Positions 1 through 9,183 are shown, counted from the stretch's first letter. The stretch: DNA of 64,000 bases from Flavobacterium frigoris PS1 (GCF_000252125.1 NZ_AHKF01000017.1:62001-126000), one strand, 5' to 3'. Notes: generated from the sequence alone by a model not told the origin. Program-made: numbers and translations.

Positions 1-1
1 G

Positions 2-283
2 ATGTGTACCACTTTTGGGACATTTGATATCCAGTTGCCTAGAACATCCATTGAGCAATCACGTTATGGTGTGAAAGTAAGTAATGAAGAGGCGCAAAAA
101 GGAGATCTGATTTTCTTTAAAACTAACGGAAGACGTCAAATTAACCATGTAGGGATGGTAGTCGAGGTAAATGATGGGGACATTAAATTCATACATGCCT
201 CTGTTGGTGGCGGGGTGATTATTTCGTCGATTAAGGAAAGGTATTATAGCAAAAAAGTGTCTCAAATCAATAGGGTGTTATAG
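2..283 (+). CDS. NlpC/P60 family cell-wall peptidase, C-terminal part (cut by window edge)
   Basis: This is the last 93 residues of an NlpC/P60 (C40) cysteine peptidase, a family that cuts peptide stems of peptidoglycan outside the cytoplasm. The visible part shows QLPRTSIEQS, which normally follows the DCSG catalytic cysteine block by about 15 residues, then GDLIFFK, then NHVGMVVE with the catalytic histidine, and FIHAS. The cysteine itself and any signal peptide or SH3 domains lie left of base 1. The first ATG is internal, because the reading frame is open to the edge and the homology continues upstream. A terminator follows at 310-338. Confidence 0.85.
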   Translation: MCTTFGTFDIQLPRTSIEQSRYGVKVSNEEAQKGDLIFFKTNGRRQINHVGMVVEVNDGDIKFIHASVGGGVIISSIKERYYSKKVSQINRVL

Positions 284-309
284 TACATTCGATAAAGATA
301 TAAAAACTG

Positions 310-338
310 ACTCTCAGGGAAACTTGGGAGTTTTTTTT
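310..338 (+). terminator. Rho-independent terminator after the NlpC/P60 gene
   Basis: A 7-bp stem (ACTCTCA with TGGGAGT, one G-U pair) and an 8-base loop are followed by eight T. It sits 27 bases after the stop codon. Confidence 0.75.
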
Positions 339-612
339 ATGAAGTTTATTTAAAATAGATCTCCGTTGTATTTTTTCAACTGTCTCAACTGAGACTGTTT
401 TTTTTAATAATTAAAATCATTCTTTGCTTTCCGAACCTAAATGTGCATTTTCAATGCTCAGACATAGTCTGCTGGTTTGTGGCTAAATGAGAATATAGTA
501 GTTTAAAATTGTAAATATTTCTTTGTTCGGTCCAACGCGAATTTTTCAACACGGAATTTTAGTATGGAAATAGCAGTAAGTTTATAAAAAAAAAAACAGA
601 TAGTGCTAAAGT
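339..612. other. Gene-free spacer between two terminators
   Basis: AT-rich stretch between the NlpC/P60 terminator and the GreA-type gene terminator. Both flanking genes end towards it, so no promoter is expected. I see no open frame with coding character and no repeat shared with the rest of the window. Confidence 0.5.
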
Positions 613-652
613 AAAAATCAGCATTCCGAAAGTAGGAATGCTGATTTTTTTT
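613..652. terminator. Strong hairpin terminator, active mainly for the GreA/GreB-type gene
   Basis: A nearly perfect stem (AAAATCAGCATTCC with GGAATGCTGATTTT) and a 7-base loop are flanked by A on the left and T on the right, so it can work in both directions. It lies directly after the stop of the minus-strand gene at 658. Confidence 0.85.
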
Positions 653-657
653 GTTTT

Positions 658-1035
658 TTAATTGCGACTTTCAACTGCCATGATTTCCAGGTTTTTTTCA
701 CCTTCTTCAAAGTCCCAGTTAATCACATCACCTACTTTCCAGCCCACTAAAGCAAGCCCCATCTGAGTTAATATGGATTCCGTTTTGTTTCTTTTTTTTG
801 CTTTATCTGGAGCAACAAAAACATAGGTTTCTTCAAGATCGTTATCTAGGTTTTTAACGGTTACACGTTTCTCTATATCGACAACGTCGTCGGGTAAATT
901 CTTTCGGGTTAACTGTTTTGCGTTCTTAAGTTGTAATTTTAAATTTTCTTCTTCTGTAGGTGTTACTTTTTTACTTTTAATATGGTCTTTGATAAGATCG
1001 TATATACCGGTTGTTAAAATAATATTTTGTGACAT
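658..1035 (-). CDS. GreA/GreB-family transcription elongation factor-like protein
   Basis: A 125-residue protein with the C-terminal FKBP-like domain of GreA/GreB (roughly residues 50-125: RVTVKNLDND, YVFVAPDKA, ILTQMGLALVGWKVGDVINW). In full GreA this domain docks at the RNA polymerase secondary channel. The N-terminal part is a short helical stretch (residues 15-45) rather than the full coiled coil of about 75 residues. It is therefore closer to short Gre-like or Rnk-like proteins that compete for the channel than to a complete cleavage factor; this is inference. A frame extends 22 codons further upstream, but MSQNIILTTG looks like the natural start. Single gene with its own terminator. Confidence 0.75.
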   Translation of the reverse strand: MSQNIILTTGIYDLIKDHIKSKKVTPTEEENLKLQLKNAKQLTRKNLPDDVVDIEKRVTVKNLDNDLEETYVFVAPDKAKKRNKTESILTQMGLALVGWKVGDVINWDFEEGEKNLEIMAVESRN

Positions 1036-1585
1036 TTTTCTGTTTCTTAGTACCAATGCTTTTGATGCACCTTTGTTAACGGCCCAAACACTAAATAGCA
1101 ATTGTCCCTGTAGGTAATTGGTGTTTAATGATAAAACTGCTTCAATAAGCTATTCACGGTGTAAAATTATATATAAAGGATAGCTGAGGGTGTCCCTGCC
1201 TTGGGTTTGCAGGGAATATTATCTAAAGTCTTTGGAAAATTTTAGAAAATAGTCTTCATACTGACAGGGCAATAAAAATAAATGTCCTGATGCATAAGTG
1301 CTTATGTTTAAAAAAAGTGATTTACTCATTGTTTTTAATTGAAGAACAAAATTACAAATTTAAATATGGCTAAAAGAAGATTTAGCCTAAGATTGAGGCT
1401 ATAATTTAATCGAAAATACTAACCATCCTTTTTTGAAGTCTTTATTTTTTTTAAAGAGATTAAAAAGGGACTTCTTACTATCGGTATTTTTAGCTACGAT
1501 ATATTTTGCATAAAAAAAACTGCTATTGATGAGGTAGCAGTTAGATTTTTAAAAGGGTTGGAAATATGATTTAAAGTCATTATTC
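1036..1585. other. 550-bp intergenic region with small hairpins
   Basis: No coding frame is convincing here. It contains two short hairpins, TCCCTGC/GCAGGGA at 1193-1215 and TAGCCT/AGGCTA at 1383-1401, and the terminator of the PH-domain gene at 1512-1542. The right-hand gene ends into this region, so the promoter of the minus-strand gre-like gene must lie in its left part. No clear TAnnTTTG box was found. Confidence 0.45.
1512..1542 (-). terminator. Terminator of the PH-domain gene
   Basis: An 8-bp perfect stem (AACTGCTA/TAGCAGTT), 9-base loop and, on the minus strand, a run of T. It lies about 45 bases after the stop codon at 1586. Confidence 0.8.
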
Positions 1586-1966
1586 TTACCCTAGCACATG
1601 ATGTGCCAGTACTTTTTGCACTTCATAAACATTGACAGATTTATTGAATTGTTTTATGATGCTAGGATTTAGTTCACTGGAAACCCAGATCTTTAATTCG
1701 GCGTCCAAGTCAAAGGTGCCGGCAGTCTCAATACTGAATCTGGAAATGCTTTTATAGGAAATGGATTTGTATTCGGTTTTACTTCCTGTTATACCTTGTT
1801 TGTCAACCAGAATAAGTCTTTTAGTTGTAAAGATAAAAGTATCTCGTATTAGTTTAAAACCCAATTCGATTTGTTCTCCTTCTATCAAAAGTTGGTCATA
1901 CTGTTTTGCTAATTGCTCTTGGCTTACAGTACCTGCATTACCAAGAATTGCTGAGAAAATCCCCAT
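1586..1966 (-). CDS. Bacterial PH-domain protein (bPH_1 type)
   Basis: A 126-residue protein matching the bacterial pleckstrin-homology-like family PF08000: an N-terminal helix (QEQLAKQYDQLLIEGEQIE), then strands with FIFTTKRLILVDKQG and YKSISRFSIETAGTFDLDAELKIWV, and a C-terminal helix. It is a small soluble cytoplasmic protein of unknown biochemical role; no catalytic site is expected. The start MGIFSAILGN is chosen over one 15 codons upstream because the family begins this way. It lies 78 bases downstream of the dehydrogenase gene on the same strand and may share its transcript. Its terminator is at 1512-1542. Confidence 0.85.
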   Translation of the reverse strand: MGIFSAILGNAGTVSQEQLAKQYDQLLIEGEQIELGFKLIRDTFIFTTKRLILVDKQGITGSKTEYKSISYKSISRFSIETAGTFDLDAELKIWVSSELNPSIIKQFNKSVNVYEVQKVLAHHVLG

Positions 1967-2044
1967 ATTATAATTCGTGTTATTAGTTAATTTTTTTAGT
2001 GGTTTGAACAATGTTTTAGAAAGAACGATTCGGGAATTGCCTTT

Positions 2045-2902
2045 TTATTTTCTAAGACTTTTTATTATTGCCATTACATCTTCGTCGCCCAAACCTTCAT
2101 ATTGAGCGGCAGCGTAGCTATCAAGTAGGGGTTCGATTAATGGGGTGTTTAATCCTGCTTCTTTGGCCAACCCCAAATCTTTAACGAGGTGTTTCAGCGC
2201 AAAAGCGGCAGGGTAGGAGTCCTCTAAAATGGAGGTTGATTTTATTTTGGTGATTCCGTTGCCACAGGCGCCTTCATTGATAATGCTGAGCATGTCTTCT
2301 TTACTTACGCCATTGTTTTCGGCAAAAATAATGGTCTCCGCCAATCCCTGAAGATTAAGTCCGAGTAAATAGTTAATAGCCAATTTAGCAGAACTTGCTA
2401 CGCCGGCTGCACCCACGTGGATGGATATTTTTCCTAATACGTCAAAAATAGGTTTGACTTTTTGATAGCTTTCAGCAGTTGATCCAACTAGGATTACCAG
2501 AGTCCCATCTTGTGCTGGCTTAACGCTACCAGAAACGGGTGCGTCTATAAAAGTTACTTCCCTCTTGCTACAGTTGGTCGCCAAATAGCGTGAAGTGGCA
2601 GGAGATACTGTACTCATGTTTATGATAATTTTCCCAGGATATTCTTTTCCCAATAGTCCTGATAAGCCTTCAAATATTTCTTTTACTGCGGCATCATCGG
2701 ACAACATGGTTAAAACTACATCGCAATTCTCCATCAAGTCTTGAGGACTATTGGCAGAGGTAGCGCCTGCTTCAATTGATTGGGATTCTTTGTCTTTGGT
2801 ACGGTTGTATACAGCCACATCAAATCCAGCATTCAGTAAGTTTTTAACCATCGGATTTCCCATGTTGCCAAGTCCTATCCAACCTAATTTTAATTTATTC
2901 AT
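2045..2902 (-). CDS. NAD(P)-dependent beta-hydroxyacid dehydrogenase (3-hydroxyisobutyrate dehydrogenase family)
   Basis: The 285-residue length is normal for the family. The N-terminal Rossmann domain begins IGLGNMGNPMVKNLLNAG (residues 9-26), the substrate motif DAPVSGS lies at about residue 120, and the all-alpha C-terminal domain carries the catalytic lysine in AKLAINYLLG (about residue 173). Members reduce or oxidise short beta-hydroxy acids or aldehydes such as 3-hydroxyisobutyrate, tartronate semialdehyde, glyoxylate or succinic semialdehyde. The NRTKDK sequence after the second strand (residues 34-39) resembles the NRT signature of the NADPH-using GLYR/GHB group. Exact substrate is unknown. 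No valine-degradation gene lies nearby. Confidence 0.85.
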   Translation of the reverse strand: MNKLKLGWIGLGNMGNPMVKNLLNAGFDVAVYNRTKDKESQSIEAGATSANSPQDLMENCDVVLTMLSDDAAVKEIFEGLSGLLGKEYPGKIIINMSTVSPATSRYLATNCSKREVTFIDAPVSGSVKPAQDGTLVILVGSTAESYQKVKPIFDVLGKISIHVGAAGVASSAKLAINYLLGLNLQGLAETIIFAENNGVSKEDMLSIINEGACGNGITKIKSTSILEDSYPAAFALKHLVKDLGLAKEAGLNTPLIEPLLDSYAAAQYEGLGDEDVMAIIKSLRK

Positions 2903-3156
2903 GTTTTTTCTATTGCTGATTTAGAATTTCTTTATTACATTTTTTAGAGAAAAGGTAAGTTACTCTTTGTTTGCAAAACGCGATACTAATTTAAACTTTA
3001 TTTCTTGGCAAAGAGTATAAAATCAACTACAAATGGTAGTAATCTATAAGCAACTGAAAGACAGTATTTTTTTAAGTATATTATATATTGATGATTTAAT
3101 AAATAGGTATGATAGAAAAGCACGGACGTTAGTCCTTGCGATATACGGTAAAGGAA

Positions 3157-5604
3157 TTAGAAAGCATATCCCATTGTTAATAACCAATTTCTAGGTGTGC
3201 CTGGAAAAAGACGGATATAATCGTAACCACCTACCCAATGTTCCTTGTTAGAAATATTATTTATGTTTAATTGTAAGGTAAAGTTGTTTATCTTATAATA
3301 AAGTGCGGCGTCCAGTAAAGTATATCGTGGAATAGTTTGATCGCTATTTTGTTGCAAAATTCTTTCAGTTAAAAAATTAGTGCCCATTCCCAAGCCAAAA
3401 TTGGCAAATACACCATTTGTGATGTTGTAGCGGGTCCAAATGTTTCCTTGGTGTTTCGGAGTATTGGGCTTTTGCAGATTACTGCTATTCCCATTTTCGT
3501 CTTCAGTTATATTAGAATTATTATAGGCATAAGATGCAGTGACATTCCAATTGTCAAGAATACGCCCACTTAAATCTAGTTCTATACCTTTTGATTCTTC
3601 TTTACCAATTTGCTGCAAGTCATCAGAGTTAGGCTTCTGATACAGACTGTTTTTTTGTTGAATTTTATAGAGCGCTATGGTTCCAGATAATTTTCCGTCA
3701 AACCAAGTTGTTTTGCTTCCAAATTCAATCATATTACTTTCAAGAGGATCAAATGGTCCACCTAGTGTTGAATCCATATTTGATGCCATCTGTGGTTCAT
3801 AGCCTTGTAAGTAGGTTCCATAAAGATTTATATTTTTAGTTGCTGTGTAAGTAATACCTATTCGAGGTAAATAAGCATGTTGCTTTACATTAGATTCATC
3901 TGTTTGTTTGTAGTTTATTTTATCAGTATAATTATCATAGCGTAAACCTAGTAGTGCTTTGAATTTTTTCCAGCTAATATTATCTTGTACATAGATTCCA
4001 TGTGAGTTATAAAAGTCAGGGCCAAATTCCCGTATTTTATAAATATACTTATTCATGTTTTTTAACTGTTGTGATCCTACTCGGTCCGTTAAGTCAAAAT
4101 GGGGGATATTAGGTACAGGATTACCATTTTTATCGAGCATGTATTTGTCTTTATCCTTCAGGAACTGTTCCGCACTATTTATGTTTAAAGCGTTTGTTCC
4201 ATCTGCATTTAGGTATCCTGAAGCTTGCAATTGAGAACCTCCTGGAGGCATTTCTTGTTGTGCATAATCGTAACCAAGGATTATGTTGTGATTTAGAGCA
4301 CCTGTATTAGTTTTATAATTTAAAAATGAAGATAGGTTGTCTATATACCGTTTACGTTTGCGTTGAAAAACTTGCATGGCTACTTTATCTGAAATATCTT
4401 CCCCGCTAGCATTAACTGCATAAGCATTAGCGCTGCGGTGTTCTAAAAGATCTTCATCGTAGCCTGTCCGAATATAAGAAGATGAGAACGAAAAATTATC
4501 GCTAAACTGATGATTTAATGCCATAGTCATAACATAGGTTTCCTCATTCAAATAATCATTGGCTGAACTCAGCGATAATGAGATTGGAGCCGAATATAAG
4601 TCACCTTTAAATACTGATTGTCCACGATCTAATCTGCTTTTTGAACTATTATAAATTAAGTCAAAATTAAGTTGAGTCTTATCAGAAGGTAGGAAAGAGA
4701 TTGAAGGAGCAATAACTATGTTTTTGTCAAATTGTAAATCCCGAAAACTACCCGCATCTTCGTAACCAATATTTATTCGGTATAATAAAGACTTTTCGTC
4801 GTTTAATGGTCCCGTAAAATCTCCTAAAGCTCTTACCGTATTATTACTGCCTGTAGAAAAACTCATAGAATTTCTTTTTATATCCAGTGGTTTTTTAGTG
4901 ACACGATTTACTACTCCACCAGGTGATGCGTTTCCCGCAAGTGCTGAGGCAGGACCTTTAAGTACCTCTACACGTTCCAAATAATTTACAAGTGGTTGTT
5001 TCCAAAATCCTGTAGAGGTGCGCATGCCATTTAACAATTGCGTGTTGCTGCTACCGTTAATTCTAAAGCCACGAATAATTATGTCATCATAAAAGGTGTT
5101 TTGGTTGACGCCACTAAAGTTTTTTACGATATCTCCAATACGTGTTACGCCTTGGTCTAATATTAGTTCTTTCGTGGCGTATGAAACAGCCTGTGGCACA
5201 TCTTTAAGAGCCATTTCGGTTTTTGACCCTATAAACGAGCGTGTGTTTTTATAGGATTTTTCTTTTCGTCCAATTATTTCTACACTTTGTAATTGGTTAA
5301 CTTTCTCCTGCAAAACAATATCTAAACGGATGGCTTGATTTGAACTTAAATGGATTGCTCTTATTTGTGATTCAAAGCCAATGGCTGAGATAATAATTGT
5401 ATAATCTGCAGATGAGATTTGCGAGAATTTATAGTTTCCGTCTTTGTCAGTATAGATTCCCTTTTTCAGTTCTTTAATATATACGTTGACATTGTACACT
5501 GATTGCTGTTGTTTATCGGTGATTTGTCCAGATATGGAAGCCATTTCTTGACTGTGTAGTATTGTAGAGTAACAAGCCAGAATTAAAATGTAAAATAATT
5601 TCAT
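3157..5604 (-). CDS. TonB-dependent siderophore-type outer membrane receptor
   Basis: An 815-residue receptor of the FhuA/FpvA-like class. The order is signal peptide (residues 1-18, cut near HSQ-EM), a carboxypeptidase-regulatory-like beta-sandwich (about 23-100, ISGQITDKQ...VYNVNVYIK), a plug (about 125-235, including RVEVLKGPASALAG and PGGVVNRVTKKP) and a 22-strand barrel ending in the aromatic C-terminal residues GYAF. Such proteins import ferric siderophores with energy from TonB-ExbBD. The N-terminal sandwich is typical of Bacteroidota receptors. It is transcribed alone from a promoter at 5627-5658 that overlaps a CTAAAT/ATTTAG operator, which supports iron control. The ligand cannot be read from the sequence. 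Confidence 0.9.
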   Translation of the reverse strand: MKLFYILILACYSTILHSQEMASISGQITDKQQQSVYNVNVYIKELKKGIYTDKDGNYKFSQISSADYTIIISAIGFESQIRAIHLSSNQAIRLDIVLQEKVNQLQSVEIIGRKEKSYKNTRSFIGSKTEMALKDVPQAVSYATKELILDQGVTRIGDIVKNFSGVNQNTFYDDIIIRGFRINGSSNTQLLNGMRTSTGFWKQPLVNYLERVEVLKGPASALAGNASPGGVVNRVTKKPLDIKRNSMSFSTGSNNTVRALGDFTGPLNDEKSLLYRINIGYEDAGSFRDLQFDKNIVIAPSISFLPSDKTQLNFDLIYNSSKSRLDRGQSVFKGDLYSAPISLSLSSANDYLNEETYVMTMALNHQFSDNFSFSSSYIRTGYDEDLLEHRSANAYAVNASGEDISDKVAMQVFQRKRKRYIDNLSSFLNYKTNTGALNHNIILGYDYAQQEMPPGGSQLQASGYLNADGTNALNINSAEQFLKDKDKYMLDKNGNPVPNIPHFDLTDRVGSQQLKNMNKYIYKIREFGPDFYNSHGIYVQDNISWKKFKALLGLRYDNYTDKINYKQTDESNVKQHAYLPRIGITYTATKNINLYGTYLQGYEPQMASNMDSTLGGPFDPLESNMIEFGSKTTWFDGKLSGTIALYKIQQKNSLYQKPNSDDLQQIGKEESKGIELDLSGRILDNWNVTASYAYNNSNITEDENGNSSNLQKPNTPKHQGNIWTRYNITNGVFANFGLGMGTNFLTERILQQNSDQTIPRYTLLDAALYYKINNFTLQLNINNISNKEHWVGGYDYIRLFPGTPRNWLLTMGYAF

Positions 5605-5626
5605 TAGGTATTAGTTTTTATTTCAG

Positions 5627-5658
5627 CAAAACTAAATCTTATTTAGACTAAATACAAA
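5627..5658 (-). promoter_or_regulatory. Promoter of the TonB receptor with palindromic candidate iron operator
   Basis: On the minus strand there is TTTG (5655-5658), 20 bases, then TAGTTTTG (5627-5634), a full match to the Bacteroidota sigma-70 type promoter. Between and overlapping the boxes are three half-sites: CTAAAT (5632-5637), ATTTAG (5641-5646) and CTAAAT (5648-5653). These form the 15-bp palindrome TATTTAGACTAAATA (5640-5654) and an overlapping 6-3-6 palindrome. A repressor such as Fur or DtxR bound here would block the polymerase. The regulator identity is inference. Confidence 0.7.
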
Positions 5659-5924
5659 TAATGATATGTCAATTTACAAAATAATTAGGAAGCGAATATT
5701 TGTCGCTATTTGTAGTCTAAATTTTACCAGGTATTTTAAGGTTGTAAGTGTCTAATTAGTTGTGTTTTATTAGAAATGGCTGTGTGCTTTGAAGCAACTA
5801 GGAGACCTTGATCTATTGTATTGTTTCAGGGAAATCACTATAATTACATTTAAGAGGAGGTTTTCATTTAGTTGTTGCTGCGCATTTATAAACTAATGGT
5901 ATTGTTTTTCTTTTAAATGAAAAT

Positions 5925-6470
5925 TTAACATTGCAGATTCATCAATAAATTTTTAGCACGTAAAAGGTCTGTTGAGGAATTTTTGCTAATTTTCAAGAAG
6001 TAGTCTGTTTGCCAATTTTGAGTTTTCAACGCCTGCTGACTAACCACTACATCCCAGGGAGGATAAACCCTGATTCCACGTTTTCCGGTTTTGTTTTCCG
6101 TACTAATTATCCCTTTATCAGCAAGTACAGCTTTAGGAAATATGAATTGTCCAAAATTCTCCCCACTTTTTACTGTGATAATAATAAAGTCAAAATCGTC
6201 TTGAATGTTATAAGGTTCTGTTATACCGTCCTGATTTCTTTTCCAAATCGTCACAAACTGCCCTGATTTTGTAGGCGTAATTTTAGCAGTCCTATGTATG
6301 ATTTTCTTTCTGTCAAGTTGAAATATGCAGGCTCCATATTCAACACTTTCAGTATTAATGGATGGATTGGTTATGTCAAAATCACATTTGTTATAGACCC
6401 GTTCTTTGGCGATTTTCAAGTCGCTATGAAATGAGTTGATTATTTTTAATGTATTTTCATTATCTATCAT
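5925..6470 (-). CDS. MepB family protein
   Basis: The 181-residue length is normal for MepB (PF08877), named after the third gene of the staphylococcal mepRAB locus; its function is not established. Family features seen here are YGACIFQLDRKKIIHRTAKITPTKSGQFV (split as YGACIFQLDRKK and TPTKSGQFV), WKRNQDG, DDFDFIIITV, GQFIFPKAVL and the late GKRGIRVYPPW motif. There is no signal peptide, so it is probably cytoplasmic. It stands alone between the receptor promoter region and the CDGSH gene, without a MepA-type efflux pump next to it; the MATE gene at 55.9 kb is distant. Confidence 0.8.
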   Translation of the reverse strand: MIDNENTLKIINSFHSDLKIAKERVYNKCDFDITNPSINTESVEYGACIFQLDRKKIIHRTAKITPTKSGQFVTIWKRNQDGITEPYNIQDDFDFIIITVKSGENFGQFIFPKAVLADKGIISTENKTGKRGIRVYPPWDVVVSQQALKTQNWQTDYFLKISKNSSTDLLRAKNLLMNLQC

Positions 6471-6774
6471 ACTGTCTTTTTTAACCTTAGTTTTGTTTTT
6501 AGTCGCGTCATGCCACTAGCGGCCATGGCTTTTTTTTTGCTCTCTAGAGATTCAGAACTAAATTAGGATTTGTTTTTCGTTTCAATATAATCAATTCGCT
6601 CAATTCATAGAGATAAGTGAAATCAAAAACACAATTTAAATATCATAACCATGAAATTGGGATTTCAATAATATAGAATAAATGTAAATTAGGATTTTAA
6701 AGGATAAAAATACGGATCATCGTAAACTGTCGGATTTTATTTTGCAATCTTTGGACTCAAAAAAAAATAGCATT
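6471..6774. other. Divergent intergenic region between mepB-like and CDGSH genes
   Basis: About 300 bases holding the promoters of both divergent genes. A T-rich tract follows a small inverted repeat GCCA...TGGC near 6511-6528. No exact TAnnTTTG box was found for the CDGSH gene; AATCTTTG at about 6748-6755 is one base off. No coding frame. Confidence 0.4.
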
Positions 6775-7002
6775 ATGAGCAAGACAAAACTAATAATTAA
6801 TCGCAACGGATCTATAAAAATAGAAGGTGATTTTGAAATTATAGACTGTGATGGTAAAGTATACGGATTAGAAGGTCGAACAGCCTTAGGACTATGCCGT
6901 TGTGGGTTATCCTCTAATAAACCTTTTTGTGACGGATCACATCGGAATAATTTTGAACACGAATCGGCTGCATTTGATTTGCCACCAGTGAAAACAAAAT
7001 AA
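6775..7002 (+). CDS. CDGSH iron-sulfur domain protein
   Basis: A 75-residue protein with the [2Fe-2S]-binding signature C-R-C-G-L-S-S-N-K-P-F-C-D-G-S-H (residues 42-57), three Cys and one His ligand. This is the bacterial stand-alone form related to mitoNEET, with one CDGSH motif and a preceding beta strand region (GDFEIIDCDGKVYGLEGRTA). Proteins of this group hold a redox-active, transferable cluster; the physiological partner here is unknown. An upstream in-frame ATG would add 11 residues, but MSKTKLIINRNG is the better start. Terminated by the hairpin at 7032-7068. Confidence 0.9.
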   Translation: MSKTKLIINRNGSIKIEGDFEIIDCDGKVYGLEGRTALGLCRCGLSSNKPFCDGSHRNNFEHESAAFDLPPVKTK

Positions 7003-7031
7003 GATTTTTCATTTACTACTTACGCTTAAAC

Positions 7032-7068
7032 AAAAAGCTGCATTTTATGAAAATGCAGCTTTTTGTTT
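7032..7068. terminator. Bidirectional terminator between the CDGSH gene and kup
   Basis: A 15-bp perfect stem (AAAAAGCTGCATTTT and its complement) with a 3-base loop, A run on one side and T run on the other. Serves the two converging genes. Confidence 0.9.
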
Positions 7069-7113
7069 GATGATAAAGGCCTACTAATTTTTTACCAATA
7101 ACTCAATTTGAAT

Positions 7114-9084
7114 TTATCTGTTTTCTCGGTCTAATTTTATATTGGTTATAGGATGATAGACTAAGGGGATTTGCTCTACTTCAATATCAGATTTCTCTAA
7201 TCCAAATGCTTTTTCATCACTTACTCCTAAACGTTTCAAAAAGAAATAACCATTTAGTAAAAGTCCATCTCGTAATGCAAATTCATTTTCGATGGATAAA
7301 AATTTCTCAATTACAATAAATTTAAAATCAGGCTCATTGTTGTATTTACTTGATCCATCAGGTCGAATGTGTAAATTAAGTTCTTTATTGTTTACTAATT
7401 CGGTTACTATATTTTTGAAATAAAGTTCTGTTTTTGGCTGTATTCTAAAACCAACATTGATATTTACTTTTATTACTTTATCATCTACTAATTCCGAAAC
7501 ATCATACGATAATGTAAATGGATCTTCGGTTCGATTAATGTGTAAAAACCAGTAGACGTCAGCACGTTTTGGTTTCTTTGCAAAAATAGATTTGATTATT
7601 TTGTCTTCTATTTCATGTCTTCTATTTGATTTAGTTAAATAAATTAAATGCGTTGCAAATTTTGGAATAGCGTCGTCTTGACTTAATTCTGTAAGTTGAG
7701 AACTGTATTTGCCTAATTCTTCAAATTTAGTAAAACGATTATTGATTTTTCTGGCATAATACCAAATGTACATTACCATAAATAGGAACAATTCGAAGAA
7801 TAAAAACATCCAACGTTCTTTGATTTTTGCCACATTTGCTATGAAAAAGGATATTTCAATAGTTCCAAAAATTATCAAAAATAAGATCACGTATATTTTT
7901 TTCCATTTTAATCTGTAATAGATAAAATAGCTTAGTAATAAGGATGTCATCATCATTGTAATGGTAATCGAGAAACCATAAGCTGCTTCCATGTGGGCGC
8001 TTTCTTTGAAGTAAACCATCATTAAAACACAACCAAACCAGAGTATAGTATTGATACTTGGGATGTATATCTGTCCTTTGCTGTCACTAGGTTGTCTGAC
8101 CGTTATACGTGGCCAAAAGTTCAGGTTCATCGCTTCACTTATTAAAGTAAAACTTCCGCTTATTAAAGCTTGAGAGGCAATAATCGTGGCACAAGTTGAA
8201 ATTATGATACTGGGCAGTAAAAACCAAGTTGGGATAATTTCAAAAAATGGATTTCTACCATTTAATAATGTTTCTCCCTGGTGCATGAGCCAAGCTGCTT
8301 GGCCTAAATAGGCAACTACCAAACTTATTTTTACATAAACCCAAGTAATACGAATGTTTTTAATACCACAATGTCCTAAATCAGAATATAAAGCTTCAGC
8401 ACCTGTTGTACAAAGAAAAACAGCTCCTAATAACCAGAAACCTTTAGGATAATTTGCTAATAAATCATAAGCATAATAGGGGTTTAATGCGTGTAATATA
8501 TCAGTGTGTTGCATAATTTCTTTCATTCCAAAAATCAACAACATTGAAAACCAAATAGTCATAATGGGACCAAATGCTTTACCTATAACTTGGGTTCCAA
8601 ATCGCTGAAAGAAAAACAATAGGGATAAAATAGCGACGACAATTCCAATTGTTAAATAATTACCAGGAATAATAATGTTTTCTAATCCTTTAACCATACT
8701 TAAACCTTCAATTGCTGAGGAAACAGAAATTGGGGGTGTTATAATTCCGTCTGCAAGTAGGGTTGTAGCACCAAGTATTGTTGGAATAACTAATTTTTTG
8801 CCATAGCGTCTAACTAAAGCATAAAGAGAGAAAATCCCTCCTTCACCATGATTGTCTGCTCGAAGTGTGAGCCAAATATATTTGATTGTAGTTTGAAAAA
8901 CTAAAGTCCAAAAAACACAAGAAACACCACCATAAACCAGCATTAAGTTAATATCTCTAGTTCCTATAATTGCTTTGAAAACATAGAGCGGACTTGTTCC
9001 TATATCTCCATAAATAATACCAAGTGCGACTAAAAGTGATGCAATAGTTACTTTATTTGCGACACCATTTTTTGTTGTATTCAT
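7114..9084 (-). CDS. kup: KUP family potassium uptake permease
   Basis: A 656-residue, proton-coupled low-affinity potassium importer of the inner membrane. It starts with the family signature LGIIYGDIGTSPLYVFK (about residues 18-34), followed by about 12 membrane segments to residue 445 (including GGIFSLYALVRRYGK, ADGIITPPISVSSAIEG, CTTGAEALYSDLGHCG) and a soluble C-terminal domain of about 200 residues. Length is slightly above the E. coli protein (622). It lies 98 bases downstream of a KdpE-like regulator gene on the same strand, and phased 9-bp repeats occupy the gap. This suggests control of kup by that two-component system, which usually serves KdpFABC. Confidence 0.95.
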   Translation of the reverse strand: MNTTKNGVANKVTIASLLVALGIIYGDIGTSPLYVFKAIIGTRDINLMLVYGGVSCVFWTLVFQTTIKYIWLTLRADNHGEGGIFSLYALVRRYGKKLVIPTILGATTLLADGIITPPISVSSAIEGLSMVKGLENIIIPGNYLTIGIVVAILSLLFFFQRFGTQVIGKAFGPIMTIWFSMLLIFGMKEIMQHTDILHALNPYYAYDLLANYPKGFWLLGAVFLCTTGAEALYSDLGHCGIKNIRITWVYVKISLVVAYLGQAAWLMHQGETLLNGRNPFFEIIPTWFLLPSIIISTCATIIASQALISGSFTLISEAMNLNFWPRITVRQPSDSKGQIYIPSINTILWFGCVLMMVYFKESAHMEAAYGFSITITMMMTSLLLSYFIYYRLKWKKIYVILFLIIFGTIEISFFIANVAKIKERWMFLFFELFLFMVMYIWYYARKINNRFTKFEELGKYSSQLTELSQDDAIPKFATHLIYLTKSNRRHEIEDKIIKSIFAKKPKRADVYWFLHINRTEDPFTLSYDVSELVDDKVIKVNINVGFRIQPKTELYFKNIVTELVNNKELNLHIRPDGSSKYNNEPDFKFIVIEKFLSIENEFALRDGLLLNGYFFLKRLGVSDEKAFGLEKSDIEVEQIPLVYHPITNIKLDRENR

Positions 9085-9142
9085 TGTATAATTGGTTTAA
9101 AATTCTAATGATACAAAGTTCTATAAAATGGTATTTGCAGAA

Positions 9143-9183
9143 TATAAAGATATAATGGCTAGATATAAAGATTTTATAAAGAT
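9143..9183 (-). promoter_or_regulatory. Three phased direct repeats upstream of kup, candidate response-regulator sites
   Basis: The 9-mer ATCTTTATA (minus strand; TATAAAGAT on plus) occurs exactly three times at 9143-9151, 9164-9172 and 9175-9183. Offsets are 11 and 21 bp, one and two helical turns. OmpR/PhoB-type regulators bind head-to-tail repeats with about 11-bp spacing. A near-consensus -7 box GAACTTTG lies about 20 bases further downstream (near 9111-9118), so the repeats would end next to the -33 region of kup. Binding by the adjacent KdpE-like protein is inference. Confidence 0.5.
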
